This document shows positions 8,730 to 18,188 of a stretch of 64,000 nucleotides of DNA, one piece after another (within the stretch, counting starts at the first letter, position 1; each line of letters opens with the position of its first letter). The translations under genes were made by a program, and so were the position numbers. Source of the stretch: Actinoplanes sp. KI2. Its GTDB lineage: Bacteria; Actinomycetota; Actinomycetes; Mycobacteriales; Micromonosporaceae. The stretch spans positions 1 through 64,000 of the forward strand of contig NZ_JAOSZE010000041.1 of the NCBI RefSeq assembly GCF_025630775.1. The letters run 5' to 3'. The notes under the pieces were generated by a model. The model did not search any database. It worked only from the letters and a program-made list of their open reading frames with translations, and was not told the DNA's origin.

Positions 8730-9827
8730 ATGGTTACCGAGGACGAGGCGATGCGCCGCGCTATCGCGCTCGCCGCCCGGGGCCTCGGAACGACCAGCCC
8801 GAACCCCGTCGTCGGCTGCCTCCTGCTGGACTCCGACGGCGAGGTGGTGGGTGAGGGCTTCCACGCGTACGCCGGCGGGCCGCACGCCGAGATCGTGGCG
8901 CTCGCCCAGGCCGGTGAGCGGGCCCGCGGCGGCACCGCCGTGGTCACCCTGGAGCCCTGCAACCACATCGGCCGGACCGGACCGTGCAGCCACGCGCTGA
9001 TCAATGCGGGTGTGCGCCGCGTGGTGATCGCCGTGGACGACCCGACCCCGGTCGCCGCCGGCGGCTCCACCACGCTGCGGGCGGCCGGCGTGCAGGTGGA
9101 GACCGGGGTGCGCCGCAAGGAGGCGGAGCAGGGCAACATCGCATGGCTCACCGCGGTGCGGCGCGCCCGACCGTACGTGACCTGGAAGTTCGCCGCCACC
9201 CTCGACGGCCGCTCGGCCGCCGCCGACGACACCAGCCAGTGGATCACCTCGGCGCCGGCCCGCAGCGACGTGCACGTGCTGCGCAGCACGATGGACGCGA
9301 TCATGGTGGGCGCCGGGACGGTGCTCGCCGACGACCCGCAGCTCACCGTCCGCGACCTGCGGGACGGCACGCTGGCGATCAAGCAGCCGCTGCGGGTGGT
9401 GGTCGACTCCGCCGGGCGTACGCCCAAGACGGCGCGCGTCCGCGACGTGGCCGCACCCACCTGGATCGTCACGACCGACGAGGTCGGCGCGGGGCCGGAC
9501 GGCCGCGTCGACCTGCACTCGATGCTCGCCGCGCTGTTCGGCCGAGGCATCCGCTCGGTGCTGCTGGAGGGCGGCCCGACGCTGGCCGGCTCGTTCCTGG
9601 CCGCCGGGCTGGTCGACCAGGTGATCGGGTACGTCGCGCCCAAGCTGCTCGGCGCCGGCAAGCCCGCCCTGGTCGACGCCGGGGTCGGCACGATCGCCGA
9701 CGCCATCGAGCTCGATCTCACCGACATCGCGCAGATCGGTCCCGACCTGCGCTTCACCGCATCGCTCCAGACAAAGCCCTCCGATCCCCCCACCCACCGC
9801 CCTAATTCGGAATGGAAGGACGCCTAA
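8730..9827 (+). CDS. ribD: Bifunctional riboflavin biosynthesis deaminase/reductase
   Basis: Carries out deamination and side-chain reduction of the pyrimidine intermediate in riboflavin synthesis. The 365-residue protein has an N-terminal zinc deaminase domain (PHAEIV with catalytic Glu; [11 protein letters not shown] with two Cys ligands) and a C-terminal NADPH reductase domain ([33 protein letters not shown]). The ATG at 8730 is favoured because its Shine-Dalgarno GAGAGGA is present and lies in the riboswitch-controlled hairpin; the open frame further upstream lies inside the riboswitch. It is the first gene of ribD-ribE-ribBA-ribH, and its TAA is followed directly by the ribE ATG. Confidence 0.95.
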   Translation: MVTEDEAMRRAIALAARGLGTTSPNPVVGCLLLDSDGEVVGEGFHAYAGGPHAEIVALAQAGERARGGTAVVTLEPCNHIGRTGPCSHALINAGVRRVVIAVDDPTPVAAGGSTTLRAAGVQVETGVRRKEAEQGNIAWLTAVRRARPYVTWKFAATLDGRSAAADDTSQWITSAPARSDVHVLRSTMDAIMVGAGTVLADDPQLTVRDLRDGTLAIKQPLRVVVDSAGRTPKTARVRDVAAPTWIVTTDEVGAGPDGRVDLHSMLAALFGRGIRSVLLEGGPTLAGSFLAAGLVDQVIGYVAPKLLGAGKPALVDAGVGTIADAIELDLTDIAQIGPDLRFTASLQTKPSDPPTHRPNSEWKDA

Positions 9828-10417
9828 ATGTTCACCGGCATCGTCGAGGAACTGGGCGAGGTGGTCCGCCTGGTCGACGGCGGCGGCGACTCCGCCGTCA
9901 TCGCGGTCCGCGGGCCCGTCGTCACGTCGGACGCTCGGCATGGCGACTCGATCTCGGTCAACGGGGTCTGTCTCACCGTGATCGAGAACGAGGACGGCGT
10001 GTTCACCGCCGACGTGATGGGCGAGACGCTGCGGCGCTCCTCGCTCGGCGCGCTGCGCGTGGGCAGCCAGGTCAACCTGGAGCGGGCCGCCACGGTCGGC
10101 AGCCGGCTCGGCGGGCATCTCGTGCAGGGGCACGTGGACGGGGTCGCCAAGATCCTCGACCGTACGCCCGAATCCGAGTGGGAGGTGCTCCGCTTCTCCC
10201 TGCCGTCGCATCTCGCGAAGTACGTGGTGGAGAAGGGCTCGATCACCGTCGACGGGGTCTCGCTGACCGTCATGGCGGTGGACGACGCATCCTTCAGCGT
10301 CGGGCTGATCCCGACCACGCTGAAGCTGACCGTCCTGGGATCCAAGAGCGCGGGCGACCCGGTGAACCTCGAGGTCGACGTGATCGCCAAGTACGTGGAA
10401 AAGATGCTGGGGAGCCG

Positions 10418-10421
<4 letters not shown>
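9828..10421 (+). CDS. ribE: Riboflavin synthase alpha chain
   Basis: Dismutates 6,7-dimethyl-8-ribityllumazine to riboflavin. The 197-residue protein begins with the canonical [10 protein letters not shown] and contains two lumazine-binding repeats (residues about 1-95 and 96-190), each with the conserved [12 protein letters not shown] / [12 protein letters not shown] segment. It starts immediately after the ribD stop, with GAAGGA upstream, and overlaps ribBA by four bases (ATGA). Length is normal for the family. Confidence 0.96.
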
Positions 10422-11626
<1,205 letters not shown>

Positions 11627-11659
11627 TTAGTATGAAATTCTGGGAAAAAGGGGGCAGAG

Positions 11660-12136
11660 ATGGCCGGCTTCGGTGATCCGCACGTGCAGACCGTCGACGC
11701 GGCCGGGCTACGGCTCGGCATCGTCGGCTCACGATGGCACGCCGACCTGGTCGATCACATGATCGAGCGGGCCAAGGCCGCGGCCCAGGCCTGCGGCGTC
11801 GCGGACGTCACGATCCACCGGGTAGCCGGCGCCGTAGAGCTACCCGTAGTCGCCCAGGCCCTGGCCAAGCAGTGCGACGCGGTCGTCGCCCTGGGCGTCG
11901 TGATCAAGGGCGAGACCGAGCATTTCGAGTACGTCTGCGACTCGGTCACCACCGGCCTGACCCGCATAGCCCTCGATGAGCACACCCCCGTAGCCCAGGG
12001 CGTGCTGACGGTGCACAGCCTGGGCCAGGCCCGCGACCGAGCCGGCCTGGAAGACTCGATCGAAGACAAGGGCTACCAGAGCACGGTGGCGGCCCTCGAC
12101 ACCGCCTTGGTCCTACGCGAGCTGGCCAAGCCATAA
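11660..12136 (+). CDS. ribH: 6,7-dimethyl-8-ribityllumazine synthase
   Basis: Condenses the pyrimidinedione with 3,4-dihydroxybutanone phosphate; assembles as pentamers or icosahedra. The 158-residue protein contains LGIVGSRWHADLVDHM, the GAVELPVVAQ loop, ALGVVIKGETEHFEYVCDSV and the phosphate-binding region near TPVAQGVLTVHS. GGGGGCAGAG precedes the ATG. It is the last rib gene, 33 bases after ribBA, and is followed by a hairpin and a repeat array instead of hisE. Confidence 0.96.
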   Translation: MAGFGDPHVQTVDAAGLRLGIVGSRWHADLVDHMIERAKAAAQACGVADVTIHRVAGAVELPVVAQALAKQCDAVVALGVVIKGETEHFEYVCDSVTTGLTRIALDEHTPVAQGVLTVHSLGQARDRAGLEDSIEDKGYQSTVAALDTALVLRELAKP

Positions 12137-12143
12137 AACCGCA

Positions 12144-12176
12144 CGTGCCGGGCGCGCACACCACCCGCCCGGCACG
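12144..12176 (+). terminator. Hairpin after the rib operon
   Basis: An 11-bp perfect stem (CGTGCCGGGCG at 12144-12154 with its complement at 12166-12176) and an 11-base loop begins 8 bases after the ribH stop. There is no T-tract, which is common for actinobacterial terminators. Confidence 0.55.
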
Positions 12177-12182
12177 CCACCG

Positions 12183-12371
12183 GCCGCATCCGTCACGCCA
12201 GAGGCCGCATCCGTCACGCCGCCGGCCGCATCCGTCGCACCAGAGGCCGCATCCGTCACGCCGCCGGCCGCCTCCGTCTCGCCAGAGGTCGCATCCGTCG
12301 CACCAGAGGCCGCGTCCGTCACGCCGCCGGCCGCGTCCGTCTCGCCAGAGGCCGCATCTGTCGCACCAGAG
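12183..12371. repeat. Nine tandem 21-bp repeats
   Basis: Nine contiguous copies of a 21-bp unit of the form GCCGCATCCGTCACGCCAGAG, with mostly alternating 3' endings (CCAGAG or CGCCG) that give a partial 42-bp higher-order period. Because 21 is a multiple of three, all six frames stay open and read as heptapeptide repeats; on the minus strand this is roughly SGATDAA/GGVTDAA. None of these frames has a convincing start, ribosome site or non-repetitive domain, so I do not call a gene. The remaining bases up to 12475 show nothing recognisable. Confidence 0.9.
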
Positions 12372-12475
12372 CGACACCACCCCAGCGGGCCCGCCCGAAG
12401 CAGTCCGCCCTGGGGCAACCGCCCACCTCGAGGGCGCCCGTCCGACGCTGTCGTGGCGGGCCCGCTCGTTGGACG

Positions 12476-13297
12476 TCATGGTGGCGGGCCGGTTTCGAGC
12501 TCCCCGAGCGAATGCGCGATCAATTCTTTCGCACGCAGCGAAAATGCGCGAACGACCGACACCGAACGCCCGCCCGAGGAATGGCATGAGCCCTCGACAT
12601 GACGGCGGTTAAAACTGTCGCACTCGCGTTCACGAATTTCCGCTATAGTTTCCTTGAGCCTGGCGATGCTCTGCTGGGAGGATCGTTTGCGGAGCGTTGT
12701 AATACGCGGTATCGAGCTCTGGCGGATGGATTTCAAGGGCCGGCTCGCCCGCCGATTTGTCGAGACCGAACTTGCCCCCATCGGCTCGGCGTGTGACGGT
12801 CGTGCGGGCGGTGTGGCGTGTGACGGTCGCGCGGGCGGTGTGGCGTGTGACGGTCGCGCGGGCGGTGTGGCGTGTGACCGCTGCTCTTTCGGCTCCGCTG
12901 GTGACGGCTGCTCTTTCGGCTGCCCGCGCGACGGCCGCTGCTCCAGCTCCACGCGCGACGGTCGCAGCTCCACGCGTGACGGTCGCTCCTCCGGCTCCGC
13001 TCGTGACGGCTGCTCCTCCAGCTCCGCGGGGGACGACGGCTCCGCATGTCCGGTGTGTGCGGGCGGGTCGGCCGGTTTCGTTTGGGTGGACCCTGTGGTG
13101 AATGGCGGCGACGTCTCGTCGGTGTGGGCTGCGTGCAGGCGGCGCAGCTTTAGCGCGTGCCGCTGGGCGAGGCCCCAATCGCGGTGGCGGGCGTGCTCTC
13201 GGCGAAATGCGTCCTTCTCGGGTGAATAATTGCGCGCTTTAGTTCGGTCACGCATTTTGGCCAGTTGGGCTGTCGTGAAGAACTGTAGCTGTCGCAC
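12476..13297 (-). CDS. Hypothetical protein with repeat-rich C-terminal half
   Basis: A 273-residue protein of unknown function. The first 60 residues (MRQLQFFTTAQLAKMRDRTK, then a charged RREHARHRDWGLAQRHALKL segment) look like a real, basic, helical domain. From about residue 90 the sequence turns into Pro/Ser/Glu/Arg-rich repeats, including three near-identical SHATPPARP nonapeptides encoded by 27-bp DNA repeats. The GTG start lies 6 bp downstream of GATAAT, implying a leaderless transcript. The true C-terminus is uncertain: slippage in the repeats could move the frame, and another minus frame (down to 12630) is also open. Confidence 0.5.
   Translation of the reverse strand: MRQLQFFTTAQLAKMRDRTKARNYSPEKDAFRREHARHRDWGLAQRHALKLRRLHAAHTDETSPPFTTGSTQTKPADPPAHTGHAEPSSPAELEEQPSRAEPEERPSRVELRPSRVELEQRPSRGQPKEQPSPAEPKEQRSHATPPARPSHATPPARPSHATPPARPSHAEPMGASSVSTNRRASRPLKSIRQSSIPRITTLRKRSSQQSIARLKETIAEIRERECDSFNRRHVEGSCHSSGGRSVSVVRAFSLRAKELIAHSLGELETGPPP
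12789..12869 (-). repeat. Three tandem 27-bp repeats inside the hypothetical gene
   Basis: Units at 12789-12815, 12816-12842 and 12843-12869 differ by one base and encode SHATPPARP on the minus strand. A degenerate fourth copy follows, and looser related repeats continue to about 13040. Confidence 0.9.
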
Positions 13298-13303
13298 CCC
13301 TAT

Positions 13304-13309
13304 ATTATC
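13304..13309 (-). promoter_or_regulatory. Putative -10 box of a leaderless minus-strand gene
   Basis: Read on the minus strand, GATAAT is followed by six bases (ATAGGG) and then the GTG at 13297. The spacing equals that seen before rpe and the sulfotransferase gene. Confidence 0.45.
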
Positions 13310-13414
13310 GCAGCCGAGGGAATGCGGTGGTAAGCCCGAACAACCGTTCGATCATGCCAACCTGGCGCGGTAGCGACATTAACGTTCCCGAGGAAGGCAA
13401 TTCCATTCCCACCG

Positions 13415-13718
13415 CGACCGGCCGCACGGACCGCGAGTGGGCAGGTGTCGGGCCATGGCAAGCAGGCTTGGCCACCCGGATCCGCGCGCGGCCGCACGAC
13501 CGCGAGTGGGCAGGTGTCGGGCCATGGCAAGCAGGCTTGGCACCCGGATCCGCGACCGGCCGCACGGACCGCGAGTGGGCAGGTGTCGGCCCATGGCGAG
13601 CAGGCTTGGCCACCCGGATGCGCGCCCGGCCGCACGGACCGCGAGTGGGCAGGTGTCGGCCCATGGCAAGCAGGCTTGGCCACCCGGATGCGCGCCCGGC
13701 CGCACGGACCGCGAGTGG
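13415..13718. repeat. Four tandem 69/70-bp repeats plus partial fifth
   Basis: Copies anchored on CCGCGAGTGG start at 13431, 13500, 13569 and 13639, with a partial copy at 13709, giving periods of 69, 69, 70 and 70 bp. Each unit contains GTGGGCAGGTGTCGG, CCATGGC and AAGCAGGCTTGG. The mixed period breaks any continuous reading frame, so it is non-coding. It occupies most of the gap between the hypothetical gene (start 13297) and the ABC ATPase (stop 13728). Confidence 0.92.
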
Positions 13719-13727
13719 GCGCCCGGT

Positions 13728-14468
13728 CTACAGACGCCCCGCCTCGATGATGCGGGCCAGGAACTGCCGGGTACGCGCCTCCACCGGATCCTTCAGTACC
13801 TGCGCCGGCGGCCCTTCCTCCAGCACCTTCCCGTTGTCCAGGAACGCCACCCGATCGGCCACCTGCCGGGCGAACCCCATCTCGTGGGTGGCCAGGACCA
13901 TGGTGATCCCGTCCCCCTTGAGGTCGCGGATCATTGTGAGCACCTCGCCGACCAGTTCCGGGTCCAGGGCCGAGGTCACCTCGTCGAGCAGGAGCAGGCG
14001 GGGGGAGTTGACCAGGGCTCGGATGATGGCCGCCCGCTGCTGCTGGCCGCCGGAGAGGCGGTCCGGGTAGCTGCCGGCCTTGTCGGCCAGGCCGATTCGG
14101 GTCAGCCAGTCCATCGCCTGTTCCTTGGCCTCGGCCGCGGGGCGGCCGTGCACCTTCACCGGGGACAGGGTGATGTTGTCGAGGACGGTCATGTGCGGGA
14201 ACAGGTTGTACGACTGGAAGACGAGACCGATCTTCCGGCGTACGAGATCGGGATTGACCTTGGGGTTGGTGATGTCCTCGCCGTCGAGCTCGATCGTGCC
14301 GTCGTCGACCTCGGCCAGCAGGTTCACGCAGCGCAGCAGGGTGGACTTGCCGGAGCCGGAGGCGCCGATCAGCGCGACCACCTCGTGCTCGTCGACCGAC
14401 AGGTCGAGACCGTCGAGCACCATCGTGTCGCCGAACGTCTTGCGGATGCCCGTGCAGGTCAGCAGCAT
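13728..14468 (-). CDS. Polar amino acid ABC transporter, ATP-binding protein
   Basis: A 246-residue ABC ATPase of the GlnQ/HisP type. Walker A is GASGSGKSTLL, the Q-loop FQSYNLFPHMTV, the ABC signature LSGGQQQRAAI, Walker B LLLLDEVTSALD, and the switch histidine is in ATHEMGF. The motif FPHMTVLDNI and overall length are typical of amino-acid importers. The start overlaps the permease stop (both at 14468), and a binding protein lies just upstream, making a complete three-gene importer operon. The substrate could be glutamate, glutamine or another polar amino acid; sequence alone does not decide. Confidence 0.93.
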   Translation of the reverse strand: MLLTCTGIRKTFGDTMVLDGLDLSVDEHEVVALIGASGSGKSTLLRCVNLLAEVDDGTIELDGEDITNPKVNPDLVRRKIGLVFQSYNLFPHMTVLDNITLSPVKVHGRPAAEAKEQAMDWLTRIGLADKAGSYPDRLSGGQQQRAAIIRALVNSPRLLLLDEVTSALDPELVGEVLTMIRDLKGDGITMVLATHEMGFARQVADRVAFLDNGKVLEEGPPAQVLKDPVEARTRQFLARIIEAGRL

Positions 14469-15316
14469 CAGGTCCCCGCGTTCTGGCGCCGGGCGGCGCG
14501 CAGCGTCATGTAGTCGGTCACGCCGATCAGCGGCAGGGCAAAAAGCACAAAAAGCACACCCGCGACCACGTACGGGGTGAAGTTCGCGCTCTGTGCCGCA
14601 CCGATCTGTGCGGCCCGGATCGCGTCGATCGGGCCGGCCAGCGAGATGAGCCCCACGTCCTTCTGCATCGAGACGACGTCGTTGAGCAGCGCCGGCGACG
14701 CTCGGCGTACCGCCTGCGGTAGCACCACGTAGCGCATCGACTGGCGGTAGCCGAGCCCGAGCGAGCGCGCCGCGGCCATCTGGCTCGGGTGCACCGACTC
14801 GATGCCGGCCCGCAGCACCTCGGCGATGTAGGAGCCGTACGTGATGGTGATTGCCGCGCCACCGAGCACGACCACGCTCGGGGTGCCCTGCAGCCGCAGG
14901 CCGGGGATGCCGTAGGCGAACAGGTAGATCGTGATGATCAGCGGGAGGCCGCGAAACGTGTACGTGTAGATCGTGGCCAGCGTCCGCACCGGGAAGAAGA
15001 CCGGCCCGCGCAGCGTGCGCAGCACCGAGGCGATCAGGCCGAGCAGCAGTGCGCCGGCCGCGCAGACGACGAACAGCCGGATGTTGAGCCAGAATCCCTC
15101 GAGGATGCTCGGCAGGAACTTCCGGGCGACGGAGGGGTCGAAGAACGACTGCTTGACCCGCGGCCAGCCGGGCGAGCCGGTGACGAGGACCCCGATCAGG
15201 GTGCCGAACACCGCGGTGGAGAGAGCGGCGAGCAGCACGGACCGGATCGCCTTCCCGCGGCGGTAGGCGATCCGGCCCAGCTGAATGTCACTCGGGCGGT
15301 GGACTTCGGTCGTCAC
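14468..15316 (-). CDS. Amino acid ABC transporter permease
   Basis: A 282-residue inner-membrane protein with several hydrophobic segments, including one near residues 25-48 before the core domain. The core carries the HisM/GlnP-type region with the conserved permease loop near SYIAEVLRAGIESVHPSQMA followed by AARSLGLGYRQSMRYVVLPQA, the EAA-like motif that docks the ATPase. The GTG start lies 4 bases after the binding-protein stop, and its own stop overlaps the ATPase start. Confidence 0.92.
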   Translation of the reverse strand: MTTEVHRPSDIQLGRIAYRRGKAIRSVLLAALSTAVFGTLIGVLVTGSPGWPRVKQSFFDPSVARKFLPSILEGFWLNIRLFVVCAAGALLLGLIASVLRTLRGPVFFPVRTLATIYTYTFRGLPLIITIYLFAYGIPGLRLQGTPSVVVLGGAAITITYGSYIAEVLRAGIESVHPSQMAAARSLGLGYRQSMRYVVLPQAVRRASPALLNDVVSMQKDVGLISLAGPIDAIRAAQIGAAQSANFTPYVVAGVLFVLFALPLIGVTDYMTLRAARRQNAGT

Positions 15317-15320
15317 GGGA

Positions 15321-16193
15321 TCACTGGAGCTCGGGCGCCCCGCCGGTCTGAGCCAGCCAGGTCTTCTCCAGGACCGCCAGCGTGCCGTCGTTGCGCAGCT
15401 GGTCGACGGCGCCGCTCACGCAGCCGGTCAGGGCCGAGCCCTTGTCCAGCAGCAGGCCGAACTGCTCGGGCACCCCGACCTGCGGCAGCTGGCCGACGAT
15501 GACGCCGTCCTTGAGCTCGGCGCCGGTCATGTAGAAGGCGGTCGGCAGGTCGACCACGATGCCGTCGACCGTGCCGTTGATCAGGGCGGCCTTGGCGTCG
15601 TCGTTGTTGTTGAAGACCGACGGCTGGACCGTGGGCTTGATCACGTCGGTGATGGCCTGGTAGCTCGTGGTGCCGACCTGGGCGCCGAGCTTGGCGTTCT
15701 GCAGGTCGGCGATCGACTTGGCGTTCGCGATCTTCGAGCCCTTGACGGTGATCACCGTCTGCCGGACCAGGTAGTACGGCGAGGAGAAATCGACGGCCTT
15801 CTTGCGGTCGTCGGTGATCGAGAACTCGTTGATATCGAAGTCGAACGATTTCGGGCCGGGTGCGATCGCGCTGTTGAACGTCACGGAGACCCACGTCACG
15901 TTCTCGGCCGGATAGCCGAGACGCTGGGCGACCTGGTACGCCACGGCCGACTCGAAGCCCTTGCCGTTGCTCGGCTTGTTGTCGCTGAACCACGGCTCGT
16001 ACGCCGGGTTGTCGGTGCCGATGGTGAGCTTTCCGGCGGTCTTCGTCGGCAGCGCTCCGGCCGGGCAGGGGTTCACGGACGCCGAGGCGGACGGTGCGGT
16101 GGCGGTGCTCTCGTCGGCGGGGGCGCAGGCCGCGAGCGCGGCGAGCATCAGCGCCGCGCCGCCGACGGTCGTGAGGGTGTTTCGGCTGACCAT
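15321..16193 (-). CDS. Amino acid ABC transporter substrate-binding lipoprotein
   Basis: A 290-residue SBP_bac_3 family protein. The signal peptide MVSRNTLTTVGGAALMLAAL ends in lipobox LAAC, and the mature protein has KLTIGTDNPAYEPW, FDFDINEFSITDDRKK (the usual 'DxxxxxxxITxERxK' region) and VDGIVVDLPTAFYM. It is the first gene of the importer operon, divergent from hisE. The frame is open further upstream, but the ATG at 16193 gives the only sensible signal peptide. Confidence 0.92.
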   Translation of the reverse strand: MVSRNTLTTVGGAALMLAALAACAPADESTATAPSASASVNPCPAGALPTKTAGKLTIGTDNPAYEPWFSDNKPSNGKGFESAVAYQVAQRLGYPAENVTWVSVTFNSAIAPGPKSFDFDINEFSITDDRKKAVDFSSPYYLVRQTVITVKGSKIANAKSIADLQNAKLGAQVGTTSYQAITDVIKPTVQPSVFNNNDDAKAALINGTVDGIVVDLPTAFYMTGAELKDGVIVGQLPQVGVPEQFGLLLDKGSALTGCVSGAVDQLRNDGTLAVLEKTWLAQTGGAPELQ

Positions 16194-16262
16194 GACCGGC
16201 AAGCCTAGGGCACGTCTCACCTGCTGGGGTCGTTCGTATCGATCCCGTGATGAGTTGTCACA

Positions 16263-16535
16263 ATGGCGGCCGTGAAGACGTTCGAAGAGTTGTTCGCCGA
16301 GCTGCGGGAGAAGGCGGAGACGCGCCCGGAGGGTTCGTCCACCGTCGCGGCCCTGGAGCGCGGGGTCCACTTCATCGGCAAGAAGGTCGTCGAGGAGGCG
16401 GCCGAGTCCTGGATGGCCGCCGAGCACGAGGGCCCCGAGCGGGCCGCCGAGGAGATTTCCCAGCTGCTCTACCAGGCCCAGGTCCTGATGATCGCGTCTG
16501 GTCTCGACCTCGAGGACGTGTACCGACATCTGTGA
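16263..16535 (+). CDS. hisE: Phosphoribosyl-ATP pyrophosphatase
   Basis: Second step of histidine synthesis. The 90-residue all-helical MazG-like enzyme contains the metal-binding pattern [15 protein letters not shown] and the second Glu/Asp cluster [17 protein letters not shown] downstream GTG at 16272 could also start it. It pairs with hisG, as in many actinobacteria, but is separated here from ribH by a 4.1-kb insert. Confidence 0.95.
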   Translation: MAAVKTFEELFAELREKAETRPEGSSTVAALERGVHFIGKKVVEEAAESWMAAEHEGPERAAEEISQLLYQAQVLMIASGLDLEDVYRHL

Positions 16536-16575
16536 CGTGATTCCGTCCCGTTCTCGTCAGACGAAGGAGCACGTC

Positions 16576-17418
16576 ATGCTGCGCATCGCCATTCCGAACA
16601 AGGGCACTCTCTCCCAGCCGGCCTCGCAGATGCTGCGCGACGCCGGATATCGCCAGCGTACCGACCCGAAGGACCTGGTCTGCCGAGACGAGCCGAACAA
16701 CGTCGAGTTCTTCTACCTGCGACCCCGCGACATCGCCGCCTACGTCGGCACCGGCGACCTCGACCTCGGCATCACCGGCCGGGACCTGCTGCTCGACTCC
16801 GGCGTCGCCGCCGAGGAGCTGGTCGACCTCGCGTTCGGCGGGGCCACCTTCCGCTGGGCCGCTCCGGCCGGGACCCTCACCACGACCGCCGAGATCGGCG
16901 GCCGGCGCGTCGCCACCGCCTTTCCCGGGCTGGTCGAACGCTACCTCGTCGAGCACGACCTGAAGGCCGACGTGGTACGGCTCGACGGCGCCGTGGAGAA
17001 CGCGGTCCGCCTCGGCGTGGCCGACCTCATCGCCGACGTGGTGGAGACCGGCGCCACGCTGCGTCAGGCCGGGCTGGTCACGATCGGCGAGCCGCTGCTG
17101 CGCTCGTCGGCGATCCTGATCGGCCGTCCGGGCAGCACCGCGGCCGGCACCGCCCAGCTGATCCGCCGGCTGCAGGGCGTGCTGGTGGCCCGCAGCTACG
17201 TGATGCTCGCCTACGACGTGCGTGCCGACCTGCTGGAGAACGCGACCGCGCTGACCCCGGGCATCGAGTCGCCGACCGTCTCGCCGCTGCACCGGGAGGG
17301 CTGGGTAGCGGTGCAGGCCATGGTGCAGCGCGCCTCGGTGCACCGGACCATGGACGAGCTGTACGAGCTCGGGGCGCGCGCCATCCTGGTCACCGACATC
17401 GCCAACTGCCGGCTATGA
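16576..17418 (+). CDS. hisG: ATP phosphoribosyltransferase (long form)
   Basis: Committed, histidine-inhibited first step of histidine synthesis. The 280-residue length indicates the HisG_L form with its own regulatory C-terminal domain, needing no HisZ. Visible motifs are MLRIAIPNKGTLSQPA, the GTGDLDLGITGRDLLLDSG loop, and the PRPP-binding segment ADLIADVVETGATL. The ATG at 16576 follows AAGGAG with good spacing; the open frame back to 16537 adds no homologous residues. The stop overlaps the next gene's start in ATGA. Confidence 0.95.
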   Translation: MLRIAIPNKGTLSQPASQMLRDAGYRQRTDPKDLVCRDEPNNVEFFYLRPRDIAAYVGTGDLDLGITGRDLLLDSGVAAEELVDLAFGGATFRWAAPAGTLTTTAEIGGRRVATAFPGLVERYLVEHDLKADVVRLDGAVENAVRLGVADLIADVVETGATLRQAGLVTIGEPLLRSSAILIGRPGSTAAGTAQLIRRLQGVLVARSYVMLAYDVRADLLENATALTPGIESPTVSPLHREGWVAVQAMVQRASVHRTMDELYELGARAILVTDIANCRL

Positions 17419-17870
17419 GTACGCTCTTCAGCGTGGTCGAATACCGCCCGAAGAAGATCCGCTGGGTTGCCGGGAGCACGGCGGCCGGGGTCGTGGTGCT
17501 GTTCACCGCGATCAGCTTCGGCCTGCACGGCTCGGCGGGGTTCGACAACTCCGGCAAGTTCGAGCGGGGCGACCAGACCGCGATGATCGGTCTCGGCATC
17601 CTGATCGCCCTGGGCATCCTGGCGTTCTGCCGGCCCCGGGTGACCGCCGATGACGACCACATCAAGATCCGGAACGTCGTGGGCGGCTACGACCTGCCCT
17701 GGTCGGTGGTCCGGGCGGTGCGCTTCGACCGGAACTCGCCGTGGGCGCAGCTCGAACTGACCAACGACGAGCAGGTGTCGATTCACGCCCTGCAGGCGGC
17801 CGACAAGGACTACGCGGTCGACGGTGTCCGGGCTCTCCGGGCCCTGCATTCATCCGCCGTGAAGGCCTGA
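17415..17870 (+). CDS. PH domain-containing membrane protein
   Basis: A 151-residue protein with two hydrophobic segments (about 18-38 and 54-72) followed by a C-terminal PH-like domain (VTADDDHIKIRNVVGGYDLP, then LELTNDEQVSIHALQ), resembling the bacterial PH_6 family. Function is unknown. It overlaps hisG by four bases, so it is co-translated with histidine genes; the same neighbour is known next to hisG in Streptomyces. Confidence 0.8.
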   Translation: MSTLFSVVEYRPKKIRWVAGSTAAGVVVLFTAISFGLHGSAGFDNSGKFERGDQTAMIGLGILIALGILAFCRPRVTADDDHIKIRNVVGGYDLPWSVVRAVRFDRNSPWAQLELTNDEQVSIHALQAADKDYAVDGVRALRALHSSAVKA

Positions 17871-17872
17871 TA

Positions 17873-18188
17873 GACTTACGGCAGTCGACCACGTCTGTGT
17901 CCCGCTTGAGAGAGCTGGGCCGCAGGCGCGAAAGAGGAGCCCGCTGGTTCCCACCCGACGTCCTCGAGGCGGCCGGGTCCGGTCACCCGACCCGAGGGGA
18001 ATATCTCGGGCTTGGGGAGCGTCCTCATGGGCGCCGATGACCGGTCGAGCGGGCCCTGGCATGCGCCGGGGCCTTCTGCTTTCTCGGCGTCCCGCACCAC
18101 GAGGGCGCTCGGGGCCGACCGACATTGGCAGCGCCTGCGCGGTTGGGGAACCGCGGGGCGTGAACAGAAACCGTTCTGAGGAGGCCCC
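17873..18188 (+). promoter_or_regulatory. Promoter and long 5' leader of infC-rpmI-rplT
   Basis: TAGACT at 17873-17878 is a plausible -10 box; the mRNA would start near 17885 and carry a leader of about 300 bases. The leader holds several GC-rich self-complementary stretches (for example CGGGT/ACCCG pairs around 17980-18000) and ends with GAGGAGG at 18178-18184. Long leaders with attenuation or ribosomal-protein autoregulation are known for this operon in other bacteria; the mechanism here is inferred. There is no protein gene in the gap. Confidence 0.45.

Noticed and set aside
12113-12136. Overlap of ribH end with a minus-strand gene as a real antisense gene
   Set aside because: Only the repeat array sustains the frame; the part overlapping ribH has shadow composition.
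12113-12612. Heptapeptide-repeat protein genes on either strand over the 21-bp array
   Set aside because: All frames are open only because 21 is divisible by three; no ribosome site or unique domain favours any of them, and the minus version runs into ribH.
13415-13718. CRISPR-like array
   Set aside because: Repeats are contiguous 69/70-bp units with no unique spacers and no cas genes nearby.
13300-14070. Coding frames through the 69/70-bp repeats
   Set aside because: Unit length alternates 69 and 70, so copies change frame; translated products are inconsistent.
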